A stretch of DNA of 19,820 bases, from positions 1-19,820 of the forward strand of contig JBDZVX010000043.1 of NCBI GenBank assembly GCA_040255925.1. The letters are read 5' to 3'. A program made the position numbers and the translations under genes. Source of the stretch: Nitrolancea sp040255925 (GTDB taxonomy: Bacteria > Chloroflexota > Chloroflexia > Thermomicrobiales > Thermomicrobiaceae). Below are positions 1-6,823 of the stretch, piece after piece (within the stretch, counting starts at the first letter, position 1; every line of letters starts with the position of its first letter). A model generated the notes under the pieces. The model had not been told where the DNA came from and made no database searches. It saw only the letters and a program-made list of their open reading frames with translations.

Positions 1-1192
1 GGGTGCTCATGAGGAGACCGAGCCCGGCCTTCCGCACCGACCAGACATCGGCCTGTCGTGCGGGATCGAAGACCGCCATCGGGTCGCGCCCGGGCCGGTG
101 CCGGCTCACATGGCGCAGCAGCCGCTCGGTCTTGGCCCGTAACTCGGCATCGCCGTCACCGTAGAACTCCACCACCAGCACCGCCGACGGGTCTCCCTCA
201 ATAAACGCGATCTGGCTGGCGTATCCCGGCTGCTGGCGCGTCAAGGAGATCAGCATCCGGTCCATGAGCTCGATCGCTGAGGGCTCACATTCCAGGATGA
301 CCGGCGTCGCCTCCAGCGCCTCGATCAGATCATCGAACTGGAGCAGGACCAGCGCCGTCTGGACCGGCCGTGGAACCAGGCCAATCGTGTACTCGGTTCC
401 GAGCGCGAGGGTGCCTTCCGAGCTGGCCAGAAGCCGGACGGCGTTGAAGTCGTCCTCGCGCAGTAACTCCTTCAGCCCATAGCCGGTCGCCCTGCGCCAG
501 TGACGCGGAAAGTCCCGCTCGATCGCCGGGCCGTAGCGGTCACGCAGCGCGAGGAGATCCCGATAGAGCCGGCCTTCGCGGGTGTCGAGCCGCGCTTTGG
601 CCGACAGATCATCCGGAGACAGCGCGCCGAAGCTGACCTCGGACCCATCCGAGAGGAGCGTATGCGCGGCTAAAAGATGATCGCTCGCCATGCCGTAGAG
701 GATTGAATGGGAGCCGGTCGCGTTGTTCCCAATCACGCCACCGATGGTCGCCCGGTCGGCGCTGGCGGGATCTGGACCGAACATCAGCCCATGCCGGCGC
801 AGCTTGACATTGAGGTGGCTGAGCACAATCCCGGGTTGAACGCGCGCTATGCGAGCCTCGGGATCGACTTCCAACAACTGGTTCAGGTACTTGGCGGTAT
901 CGATCACCACCGCGGCCCCAACGGACTGGCCGGCGAGACTACTGCCGCCGCCACGTGGCAAGACGGGAACTTGGTGCTTCGCGGCAAGCTCAACGGTCAC
1001 CCGGAGATCGTCAACGGTCCTCGGGATCACGACGCCGGCGGGCTCGATCTGATAGTTACTGGCATCGGTCGAGTAGAGCATCCGGCTGTACAGATCGAAG
1101 CGAACCTCGCCACGAATCCGCCAGCGCAGATCGGCTTCAAGCGCCTGGATCATCTCGGTAGTGGGTGTCGATTTCCGGGGCGTAACCACCAT
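1..1192 (-). CDS. FAD-linked oxidase, GlcD/D-lactate dehydrogenase type (C-terminus outside window)
   Basis: Continuous open frame of 397 codons read leftward off the window edge; I translated most of it and met no frameshift. It begins ATG-GTG-GTT at 1192. The N-terminal half is a PCMH-type FAD-binding domain: the pyrophosphate loop RGGGSSLAGQ lies at about residues 80-89 and GGVIGNNATGSHS at about 151-163. The last visible residues, WSVRKAGLGLLMS, are typical of long oxidases in which the FAD domain is fused to a C-terminal 4Fe-4S/CCG domain, so the full protein is probably 900 or more residues. The family oxidises 2-hydroxy acids (glycolate, D-lactate) and passes electrons to the membrane pool. 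The substrate cannot be told from this part, and the Fe-S half is inferred, not seen. No clear Shine-Dalgarno sequence was identified at the start. Confidence 0.9.
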   Translation of the reverse strand, partial: MVVTPRKSTPTTEMIQALEADLRWRIRGEVRFDLYSRMLYSTDASNYQIEPAGVVIPRTVDDLRVTVELAAKHQVPVLPRGGGSSLAGQSVGAAVVIDTAKYLNQLLEVDPEARIARVQPGIVLSHLNVKLRRHGLMFGPDPASADRATIGGVIGNNATGSHSILYGMASDHLLAAHTLLSDGSEVSFGALSPDDLSAKARLDTREGRLYRDLLALRDRYGPAIERDFPRHWRRATGYGLKELLREDDFNAVRLLASSEGTLALGTEYTIGLVPRPVQTALVLLQFDDLIEALEATPVILECEPSAIELMDRMLISLTRQQPGYASQIAFIEGDPSAVLVVEFYGDGDAELRAKTERLLRHVSRHRPGRDPMAVFDPARQADVWSVRKAGLGLLMST

Positions 1193-1816
1193 GGCTCAGT
1201 ATGTCCCTTCACGGTCGCCTACCGGTCAGGATGCCATATCCAGAGCCACTTTGCCGAGCCGGCGGATAACGGCGTGGACGCATTCCAACCCATGACGACC
1301 GGCGGCATGAACACGAGTAATGGACCGCCGCCACCAGCCGGGGCGCGGTAAGCGGTACTCGTCGGGGAGCCGCCGCTCAACAACTGCCATGCACCATATC
1401 TCGGCGCTCGCAACGCCCAACATATCATCCAAGTTGCCTTGCCAGGAAGTTCCGCCAGCTTCGATTCTACCGTCGCTCATGTTTCGGCAGGGAGGGAAAA
1501 GCAGGCGGAGGTTTTCGCCGGGAAGAATGGAGGCATGGAGCGTATCGGAGACAGCCCGAACCCATCGCCGGGACGAGCAAACTCTCCGCGGCGCAGACGT
1601 TGAGCGCCGATCATCCCTCAGCGGGAACCTCCCGAAATCGGGAGGATTCGGCGCTCTCAAGCCATCCTACGGAGCGAGTGTATGGAGTGATGTGCTTGAT
1701 TAAGCCAGACATCGGCACCGCTATCCGGAGCGACCGGTCAGCGTGCCCGAAGCCTCGCTCGCTCAGCCCCTCCCGCCCACGCAAACGGCGGGCGTTGCGG
1801 GTGCCGACCGATGGAC
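1193..1816. other. Gene-poor interval upstream of the FAD oxidase
   Basis: No convincing gene. A minus-strand frame (1226-1660; internal ATG at 1480, giving 84 residues) is open and ends 34 bp before the oxidase. It lacks a Shine-Dalgarno sequence, its first part is Arg/Pro/Ser-rich as expected of a chance frame in high-GC DNA, and I recognise no family; at most a low-probability hypothetical gene. The interval holds the nested inverted repeat at 1602-1656, listed separately. It may be the 5' leader of the oxidase, but no strong -10/-35 pair was found near 1192. Confidence 0.5.
1602..1656. repeat. Nested inverted repeat, possible structured RNA
   Basis: An outer perfect 9-bp pairing (GAGCGCCGA at 1602-1610 with TCGGCGCTC at 1648-1656) encloses an inner perfect palindrome (CCTCCCGA at 1628-1635, AA, TCGGGAGG at 1638-1645). 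About 17 bases (1611-1627) are unpaired on one side of the inner stem. Neither strand has a T-run after it, so it is not a simple intrinsic terminator. It matches no riboswitch class I can name. It lies about 410 bp upstream of the FAD oxidase start if read on the minus strand. Confidence 0.55.
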
Positions 1817-1921
1817 CTACTTGGAGCCAGGCAGCCCGGTCTTACGATTTCCCCCATACCAGGAGATGAAGATCAGCACAGCCAGCACCGCGATCAGGGC
1901 ACCAAACGCTGTAGCGTCCAT
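1817..1921 (-). CDS. Small single-span membrane peptide, 34 residues
   Basis: ATG at 1921 and TAG at 1817 give a 34-residue peptide. Residues 6-22 (FGALIAVLAVLIFISWY) form one hydrophobic span, followed by the hydrophilic tail GGNRKTGLPGSK with net positive charge, suggesting the C-terminus faces the cytoplasm. A GGGAG Shine-Dalgarno sequence sits 6 bases before the ATG, and a good promoter (2053-2081) lies about 130 bases upstream. The size and layout resemble accessory subunits such as KdpF, CydX or CcoQ, but the sequence matches none I know and no partner complex is adjacent. Support rests on start signals, promoter and hydrophobicity, not homology. Confidence 0.6.
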   Translation of the reverse strand: MDATAFGALIAVLAVLIFISWYGGNRKTGLPGSK

Positions 1922-2052
1922 GCACTACTCCCTTTCTTTATCCCTGCAGCAGCCCTCGCCACTCGGCGATGTTCACAACGATCACGTGTTGGAGCTCGAA
2001 ACCCCTGTGATCCACAGCGCGCTCCCCGTGCCGTACGATCAACAGTGATTGG

Positions 2053-2081
2053 ATCATACCCTATATTTGCACGCTCCTCAA
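2053..2081 (-). promoter_or_regulatory. Promoter for the 34-residue membrane peptide gene
   Basis: On the minus strand, TTGAGG (2076-2081) is followed after exactly 17 bases by TATGAT (2053-2058), a good sigma-70-type pair (4/6 and 5/6). Predicted transcription starts near 2046, giving a leader of about 125 bases before the ATG at 1921. No other minus-strand gene start lies between them. Confidence 0.55.
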
Positions 2082-2587
2082 GAGGGAGGGCGGTAAAGAA
2101 TCTAATGACAATTCAGAGAATTCCGCTTCACCTGACCGGCTGAGTGTCCGGGCTCGGACGATCAGTTCACTTCCGGGGTCCCCGCGTTGTAGACCGGCAC
2201 GAATCCACCCCCTATTCATGGCTCATCCGTCCACGGGCGATTCGCTCATACTCCATCACCCGCGCCTACGCTCGCCGCTTCCAGCCATCCAGAAATTCCG
2301 ATGGAGGTGGCGCTCCACCTGACTAGTCCCAAGGCGAGACCCGAAATCTTGCCGGATAGCCACTAACCTCATGCCCAATGGTAGCGCCTCCGCAAGGGGA
2401 GAGAAGCGGACAGACGACGGTGAAATTGAGGATTTTCGCGCATTATCCCGGATTCCAGCAGTCTGACTACCGGATATGGACGTGAACTGCCCACCGGTCG
2501 TATATTCACGGACCGCCGGAGAACGACCAACACGATCCGTTGATCCGCCCCCGGAGCAGCGCCGGCGGAATCCGGCGATCCGGCATC

Positions 2588-2604
2588 TCACCCAAAATGG
2601 GTGA
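2588..2604. promoter_or_regulatory. 17-bp palindrome, candidate operator
   Basis: TCACCCA-AAA-TGGGTGA is a perfect 7+3+7 palindrome. It is followed by TCTTTTTAT and then by further TCACCCAT copies and a TTGGTGA half-site (about 2613-2647), so the half-site TCACCCA recurs. This pattern fits binding sites for a dimeric regulator upstream of the gene at 2761. A weak terminator reading (stem plus T5) is possible, but no plus-strand gene lies upstream. Confidence 0.45.
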
Positions 2605-2613
2605 TCTTTTTAT

Positions 2614-2631
2614 CACCCATAACACCCATAA
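2614..2631. repeat. Tandem direct repeat, 9-mer x2
   Basis: CACCCATAA occurs twice in perfect tandem (2614-2622 and 2623-2631), directly after the palindrome at 2588-2604 and sharing its CACCCA core. It probably belongs to the same control region. Confidence 0.6.
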
Positions 2632-2671
2632 CTCCCCCGATTGGTGATTTAAAGTTCATAACAGTAGATGA

Positions 2672-2698
2672 TTGAGATACCACCCGACGGTGTACTAA
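2672..2698 (+). promoter_or_regulatory. Possible promoter for the DUF2171 gene
   Basis: TTGAGA (2672-2677) and TACTAA (2693-2698) are separated by 15 bases, shorter than the usual 17, so this is only a weak candidate. It lies in the AT-rich stretch between the palindrome and the gene at 2761. Confidence 0.3.
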
Positions 2699-2760
2699 CT
2701 TAACAATTGTGGTGCGCTTCCGGTATGCCATCGCATGCCGGGTGAAAGAAGGAGATGTCG

Positions 2761-3066
2761 ATGGTCGCAGGTGATGTTCGCAACCGGTTCACCTCGTACA
2801 ACAGCCTCTACCACCGTGATGTCGTCACCTCGGACGGCGTCAAGGTCGGCTATTTCGACCAGGTCGTCTTTTCCAGCTTTAAGGACAACCCCTACATGCT
2901 GGTGAAGACCGGCCCCCTCGGCGGCCTGACCGGAACCGACGCGCTCTATATTCCTGAGCGAGCCGTCGATAAGATCGCAAGTGACAAAGTCACCCTGAAG
3001 ACATCCGCCCATGAAATCGGCGAGCAGGGCTGGGCCCGCGCTCCACAGGGCGTGCAGCGCTGGTAA
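2761..3066 (+). CDS. DUF2171 / PRC-barrel-like protein
   Basis: A 101-residue protein. I chose the ATG at 2761 over 2755 because AAGGAG (2749-2754) touches the 2755 ATG directly but lies 6 bases before 2761. The chain reads as one small beta-barrel: VVTSDGVKVGYFDQVV, then LYIPERAVDKIASDKVTL, then a C-terminal GWARAP. This matches the layout of DUF2171 proteins (strand, 'dG..iG.vd', '.YIP..av', 'v.L.......GW'). No signal peptide or membrane span is present, so it is presumably cytoplasmic. The molecular role of the family is unknown; PRC barrels often bind proteins or RNA or respond to stress. It is a stand-alone gene, convergent with cynS. Confidence 0.75.
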   Translation: MVAGDVRNRFTSYNSLYHRDVVTSDGVKVGYFDQVVFSSFKDNPYMLVKTGPLGGLTGTDALYIPERAVDKIASDKVTLKTSAHEIGEQGWARAPQGVQRW

Positions 3067-3105
3067 TTTTCCCCATTACACGGCACTCACACGGATCCGT
3101 TCCAG

Positions 3106-3136
3106 CAACAGGGGCCCCGCGATAGGGCCCCTGTTG
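3106..3136. terminator. Strong hairpin between convergent DUF2171 and cynS genes
   Basis: A perfect 12-bp GC-rich stem (CAACAGGGGCCC at 3106-3117 pairs with 3125-3136) closes a 7-base loop. It lies between two convergent genes, 40 bp after one stop and 93 bp after the other, where a bidirectional terminator is expected. There is no clear T-run on either side, so termination without an extra factor is uncertain. Confidence 0.6.
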
Positions 3137-3229
3137 TCGTACTGGCATATCAGCCTACCGGTGATGTCGCGCGAGAGAGGCTTCAAGACCCAGCCATACC
3201 ATACCGCAAACAGCGCGGTCGATGATCGC

Positions 3230-3697
3230 CTACCAGCGGCGGTACGGCAAGAATTTTCCGTTGTAGGTAATCCGCACCCGATCGCCATGCGGATCGGGCA
3301 CTCGCTCGACCGAGAGCTCGAAGTCAATCGCGCTCATGATTCCATCGCCGCAAAGCTCGTGGATCAGCTCCTTAATCGTCGTGCCATAAACCTGAGTGAT
3401 TTCGTGAAGGCGATAGATCAGCGGGTCGACCGGCACGGTTGTCTCCAGCGACCCTTTCATCGGCGGAATGACTAGCACCTGGGCCACGTCCCGGCCCAAG
3501 CCAAGAACCTCGCAAGCCCGCTCCGCCTCTTCGTCCGACATGCTGGCCTGGCCAAGCAGCGCCGCGGTAGTCCACTCCTTGCTGCGGCCAACCGCGGTGG
3601 CGATCTCCGCCCAGGTCAGCCCCTGTTGCCGTTTCGTCTCACAGATCAGTTCGGTCGCCTCAGCGCGAGATAATGGTCCGAACAGCTCGTCATCCAT
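3230..3697 (-). CDS. cynS: Cyanate hydratase (cyanase)
   Basis: Cyanase converts cyanate and bicarbonate to CO2 and carbamate, which breaks down to ammonia and CO2. The 155-residue length equals the family norm (E. coli about 156). The N-terminal helical, HTH-like part (TWAEIATAVGRSKEW, residues 28-42) is followed by the conserved C-terminal catalytic part. The three catalytic residues of E. coli CynS fall at identical positions: Arg96 and Glu99 in YRLHE and Ser122 in GIMSAI. The chain ends in GKFLPYRRW, like the family's GKYLP end. The Shine-Dalgarno sequence is GAGAGGGGG before the ATG. It is monocistronic, with its own promoter at 3768-3795. The usual partners cynT (carbonic anhydrase) and cynX or a cyanate ABC transporter are not beside it, so cyanate probably enters otherwise or arises internally. 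Confidence 0.95.
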   Translation of the reverse strand: MDDELFGPLSRAEATELICETKRQQGLTWAEIATAVGRSKEWTTAALLGQASMSDEEAERACEVLGLGRDVAQVLVIPPMKGSLETTVPVDPLIYRLHEITQVYGTTIKELIHELCGDGIMSAIDFELSVERVPDPHGDRVRITYNGKFLPYRRW

Positions 3698-3767
3698 CCG
3701 AGCCCCCTCTCGTCGTCGCCGGCATCGCCTGGCGCGCGCTTTTTCAATACAGCCCTACGATGGTTCT

Positions 3768-3795
3768 ATAGTACGGAAAACCGGCCAGCGGTCAA
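3768..3795 (-). promoter_or_regulatory. Promoter for cynS
   Basis: On the minus strand, TTGACC (3790-3795) precedes TACTAT (3768-3773) with a 16-base spacer. Predicted transcription starts near 3761, about 65 bases before the cynS ATG. Confidence 0.5.
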
Positions 3796-3868
3796 CCGTT
3801 CCCCGGCGCGGAATTTGCCACCGTTGCCCTCGCGAGGCAGCGTGATGTCGCCGTTTCCACCGACCGGC

Positions 3869-3897
3869 TTGTCTCTCACCTACCAGTCCGCCATAAT
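3869..3897 (+). promoter_or_regulatory. Promoter for yajQ
   Basis: TTGTCT (3869-3874), a 17-base spacer and CATAAT (3892-3897). Transcription would start near 3904, just before the AAGGAGGGAG ribosome binding site, leaving a very short leader. It is divergent from the cynS promoter about 75 bp away. Confidence 0.5.
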
Positions 3898-3922
3898 TTT
3901 CCAGTACAAGGAGGGAGCTCCC

Positions 3923-4414
3923 GTGGCAGCCACCTACTCATTCGACGTGGTGTCCGATTTCGACCAGCAGGAACTGCGCAACGCCGTCGACCAGGCGATG
4001 CGCGAGATCGGCACACGTTACGACCTCAAAGACACCAAATCCGAGATCACCCAGGAAAAAGACCGGCTCATCATCACGACCGCCGATGAGTTCACCTTGG
4101 GATCGGTCCGGGACGTCCTCGAAACCCGCGTGGTCCGGCGTGGCCTGTCGCTCAAGATCCTTGACCACCAGAAGCCGGAGGAAATCAGCGGCGGTCGGAT
4201 ACGTCAAGTCGCTCTGCTGAAGAAGGGCATCCCGGAGGAGCTGGCCAAGCAGATTACCAAGCAGATCCGTTCCGAGTTCAAGAAGGTTACTCCGCAGATT
4301 CAGGGCGACGCGATCCGGGTCTCGGCAAAAAACAAGGATGACCTCCAGCAGGTGATCCAGACGCTTAAGGCGGAAGAGTTCCCAGTTGCCCTGCAGTTCG
4401 TGAACTACCGCTAA
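3923..4414 (+). CDS. yajQ: YajQ family nucleotide-binding protein (DUF520)
   Basis: A 163-residue protein, the usual YajQ length. I chose GTG at 3923: it follows AAGGAGGGAG at normal spacing, and the predicted N-terminus (initiator then AATYSFDVVSDFD) matches the family start YSFDVVS. Frames reaching further upstream cross the promoter. Conserved parts visible are YDLKDTKSEI (about residues 33-42), the GLSLKILDHQKPE segment, QVALLKKGIPEELAK and the end FPVALQFVNYR. The fold is two RNP-like domains. Members bind nucleotides or RNA; the Xanthomonas homologue is a cyclic-di-GMP receptor, but whether that holds here is unknown. It is cytoplasmic. rimO follows 44 bp later, probably co-transcribed. 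Confidence 0.93.
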   Translation: MAATYSFDVVSDFDQQELRNAVDQAMREIGTRYDLKDTKSEITQEKDRLIITTADEFTLGSVRDVLETRVVRRGLSLKILDHQKPEEISGGRIRQVALLKKGIPEELAKQITKQIRSEFKKVTPQIQGDAIRVSAKNKDDLQQVIQTLKAEEFPVALQFVNYR

Positions 4415-4432
4415 GTGCCGGTACACCGGCAC
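4415..4432. repeat. Short inverted repeat after yajQ
   Basis: GTGCCGG (4415-4421), loop TACA, CCGGCAC (4426-4432), starting right after the yajQ stop and 26 bp before the rimO start. There is no T-run. It may stabilise or attenuate the yajQ-rimO transcript. Confidence 0.45.
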
Positions 4433-4458
4433 GCCCGGCGGCCGCGAGATTGGAAGCC

Positions 4459-5916
4459 ATGACAACCGACACATTCCACATTCTGACCCTGGGCTGTTCG
4501 AAAAACCAGGTCGATTCCCAGGGAATGGCGCGGCTACTCACCGAGCAGGGCCTTACCCAGACCCGCCAGGCTCAGGACGCCCGCATTATCATCGTCAACA
4601 CCTGCGGCTTCCTGTCCGCATCACGAGCCGAGTCGGTCAATGCCATCTCCACCATGCTCGACGATCGCCGGCCTGATCAGTATGTGATCGCCGCCGGCTG
4701 TCTCCCGGCGCTTGGCGATCACCGGGCTGAAATCCCCGGAGGAGTCGATGCCGTCATCAGCACGCGGGAATGGACGACCATCGGCGATGTCGTCGGCAAC
4801 CTGCTCGGCTACGATGCGCTACACCCACCCAGCGCGCTCGATCCGGCCGGGATGCTCACGAGCTTCAACCGCCGTGAGGGCGGTCCGAGCGCGTACGTCA
4901 AGATCGCCGATGGCTGCGATCACTCCTGCGCCTTTTGCACGATCCCGTTACTGAAGGGACGGCAGATCAGCAAACGGCCGGTCGAGGTCATTCGTGAGAT
5001 CCGCGAGCTCGTGGAATCGGGCACGCAGGAAGCGATCCTGGTCGCGCAGGATACGATCCGCTACGGAGCCGATATCAAGATCAAGAACGGGCTCCCGTCG
5101 CTGCTCGAGATGATCGCCAACGAGGTACCCGACCTCCCCTGGCTCCGGATGCTCTACATCTACCCCAGCGTCCTGACGCTCCGGATGGTTGATGTCATGG
5201 CCGAGCACCAGATGTTCGTGCCCTATCTGGACATGCCGATTCAACATGCCGATCCCACGGTGCTGCGCAATATGGGACGGCCCAGCGACGTTGAGATGAC
5301 CCGCCGGCTGGTCGCCCATGCCCGCGAGAAGTTACCGGACGTGACGATGCGCACTACCCTCATCGTCGGCTATCCGGGGGAGACCGAGGATCAGTTCCAA
5401 CGGCTGTATGACTTCGTCGAGGAGATGGCGTTCGATCACGTCGGCGTCTTCACCTATTCCTTCGAGAAGGAGACCAAGAGCGCGCTCCTGCCTGATCCCG
5501 TCCCAGGTCCGGTCGCTGAGGAGCGCCGGGCGGCAATCATGGAACTCCAGCAGCGCATCTCGCTGAAAAAGAACCGGGCGCTGGTCGGGAAAACACTCGA
5601 CGTTCTCGTCGAAGCCGTTGGGGAGATCGAAGACGAACGCGGCAATACCGAGCCGGTCTCGGTCGGCCGGGGCCGCCGGCACGCACCGGAAGTGGATGGG
5701 ATGGTCTTTATTCCTGGGGCACAGCCGGTTGGCGCGTTGGTTCAGGTTCGGGTGACTGGGGCGAGTCCGTACGATCTTTGGGCGATTCCGGCGGACCAGT
5801 CAGCGGACCAACCTCACCGGAGCCGCGGCCGAGGATCTCGCCCTCAAGCGGCGAACCGACCGGAAAGACGCGCACGGACTGCCCGGGGCGCTCGGGCCAC
5901 ACTCGCTGGAAAATAA
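4459..5916 (+). CDS. rimO: Ribosomal protein S12 methylthiotransferase RimO
   Basis: A radical-SAM enzyme that methylthiolates the conserved aspartate of ribosomal protein S12. ATG at 4459 is preferred to the in-frame TTG at 4450. The N-terminal methylthiotransferase domain has three cluster cysteines: Cys13 in TLGCSKNQVDS (typical of RimO), Cys49 in NTCGF and Cys81 in AAGCLP. The radical-SAM motif CDHSCAFC has Cys153, Cys157 and Cys160. A TRAM domain follows (to about residue 444, ending DLWAIP). The usual length is about 440 residues; this frame continues for 41 more Arg/Ala-rich residues to a stop at 5916, entirely antisense to the neighbouring acyltransferase gene. That tail looks like read-through of a frame without a stop. 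The assignment to RimO rather than MiaB rests on the KNQVDS motif and the TRAM end. Confidence 0.92.
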   Translation: MTTDTFHILTLGCSKNQVDSQGMARLLTEQGLTQTRQAQDARIIIVNTCGFLSASRAESVNAISTMLDDRRPDQYVIAAGCLPALGDHRAEIPGGVDAVISTREWTTIGDVVGNLLGYDALHPPSALDPAGMLTSFNRREGGPSAYVKIADGCDHSCAFCTIPLLKGRQISKRPVEVIREIRELVESGTQEAILVAQDTIRYGADIKIKNGLPSLLEMIANEVPDLPWLRMLYIYPSVLTLRMVDVMAEHQMFVPYLDMPIQHADPTVLRNMGRPSDVEMTRRLVAHAREKLPDVTMRTTLIVGYPGETEDQFQRLYDFVEEMAFDHVGVFTYSFEKETKSALLPDPVPGPVAEERRAAIMELQQRISLKKNRALVGKTLDVLVEAVGEIEDERGNTEPVSVGRGRRHAPEVDGMVFIPGAQPVGALVQVRVTGASPYDLWAIPADQSADQPHRSRGRGSRPQAANRPERRARTARGARATLAGK

Positions 5917-6805
5917 CCCATTGTTCCGGTGATTCGTGGATCGCCCGCTCGAACATCGCCGCGAGCCGTTGCAGTGCCTCGCGAATATCCTCGTCGGCAT
6001 CCTCGGTCTTCTCCACATAGAACGGCTCACAGAGGGCGAGTTGATGGCCATGCTTGAGTCGCCGGTTGAAGGACCCCACGATTGGGGCGCCGGTATCGCG
6101 CGCCATGCGAACCGGTCCCGGCGGCAAGGTTGTCTCCTTCCCGAAGAACGTCACCGGCAAGCCATTCTGAAAGAAATCGCGGTCTGCAAGGATGCCGACC
6201 AGTTCGCCTCGCTTCAGAGCGGTCAACACCCGCCGGAGCCCGCCGGGAGTCACTTGTTCCAGACGGGCACCACGGCTTTCACGGAGATAGGTCACGCCGG
6301 TGTAAATGAACTCCGGCACGGTGCGGGTCACCAATGACGTGAGCGGGTAACCGTTCGCCCAGAAGATCTGCCCAACGTAGTCGAACGCCCCGAAATGAGC
6401 GGTCACGATGATTCCGCCCCGGCCGGCCGCTACCACCTCGTCGAGATGCCGCCAGCTCTCCTCTGAGACGTCGACCGACGCCCGCAACCGCTCCGCCGAT
6501 GTGTGGGGAACGTGAAGCAGATCGACGAAATTTCGGGCGGCATTGCGAAATACCTGGCGGGCAGTGCGCCGGACCATTGCTTCTGACGCCCCGGCTCCGA
6601 GCACCTGCCCCACATTCGATCCGACGTTCAGGCGATAGGTGGGGAAAAGCGTGTAAACGAGGTCGCCACAGCGATCGGCGATCACGTAGGCGACACGTAT
6701 TGGCAGAATCCGCACACACTGGCTCAACAGCCAGGCGCAAAATACGCTCAGCCGGATCGTGAGCGTTCGATCCGTTGCCGTGGGCTGTCGCCGTTGCGTT
6801 GCCAT
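5708..6805 (-). CDS. LpxL/HtrB-like lysophospholipid (PatA-type) acyltransferase
   Basis: Membrane-associated acyltransferase of the LpxL/HtrB/PatA family, which moves an acyl chain from acyl-ACP or acyl-CoA to a lipid headgroup or sugar. It has 365 residues. A hydrophobic N-terminal segment (about 16-45) anchors it. The catalytic HX4D motif is His137-FGAF-Asp142 in TAHFGAFDYVG. The family block DRDFFQNGLPVTFFG plus LPPGPVRMARDTGAPIV follows, and the conserved end EQWVIFQRVWP finishes near residue 304. The last 61 residues (Pro/Ser/Glu-rich) lie outside the family, and the gene overlaps convergent rimO by 209 bp. GGAG sits 7 bases before the ATG, and it starts 18 bp after the HAD gene, so it is the third gene of that operon. 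In a monoderm a PIM-like or phospholipid acceptor is more likely than lipid A; this is inference. Confidence 0.85.
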   Translation of the reverse strand: MATQRRQPTATDRTLTIRLSVFCAWLLSQCVRILPIRVAYVIADRCGDLVYTLFPTYRLNVGSNVGQVLGAGASEAMVRRTARQVFRNAARNFVDLLHVPHTSAERLRASVDVSEESWRHLDEVVAAGRGGIIVTAHFGAFDYVGQIFWANGYPLTSLVTRTVPEFIYTGVTYLRESRGARLEQVTPGGLRRVLTALKRGELVGILADRDFFQNGLPVTFFGKETTLPPGPVRMARDTGAPIVGSFNRRLKHGHQLALCEPFYVEKTEDADEDIREALQRLAAMFERAIHESPEQWVIFQRVWPERPGQSVRVFPVGSPLEGEILGRGSGEVGPLTGPPESPKDRTDSPQSPEPEPTRQPAVPQE

Positions 6806-6823
6806 GTGCTCGCTCCGTGACAG

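Larger units (their letters stand above)
1922..2760. other. Intergenic region between small membrane peptide gene and DUF2171 gene
   Basis: About 840 bp without a convincing gene. It contains divergent control signals: a minus-strand promoter at 2053-2081, and near 2588-2698 a palindrome, a tandem 9-mer and a possible plus-strand promoter. The stretch 2590-2700 is visibly AT-richer than its surroundings. The middle part (about 2100-2585) shows nothing I can interpret; open frames there look like chance. Confidence 0.6.

Noticed and set aside
707..1351. Long plus-strand frame of 214 codons
   Set aside because: It lies antisense to the well-supported FAD oxidase, whose motifs decide the coding strand; a shadow frame typical of high-GC DNA.
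1226..1660. Minus-strand frame of 144 codons ahead of the FAD oxidase
   Set aside because: No ribosome binding site at either start, Arg/Pro/Ser-rich chance-like composition in the first third, no family resemblance, and it runs through the nested inverted repeat.
2256..2591. Minus-strand 111-codon frame, considered as a transposase remnant
   Set aside because: No recognisable catalytic motif, no terminal inverted repeats found around it, and chance-like composition.
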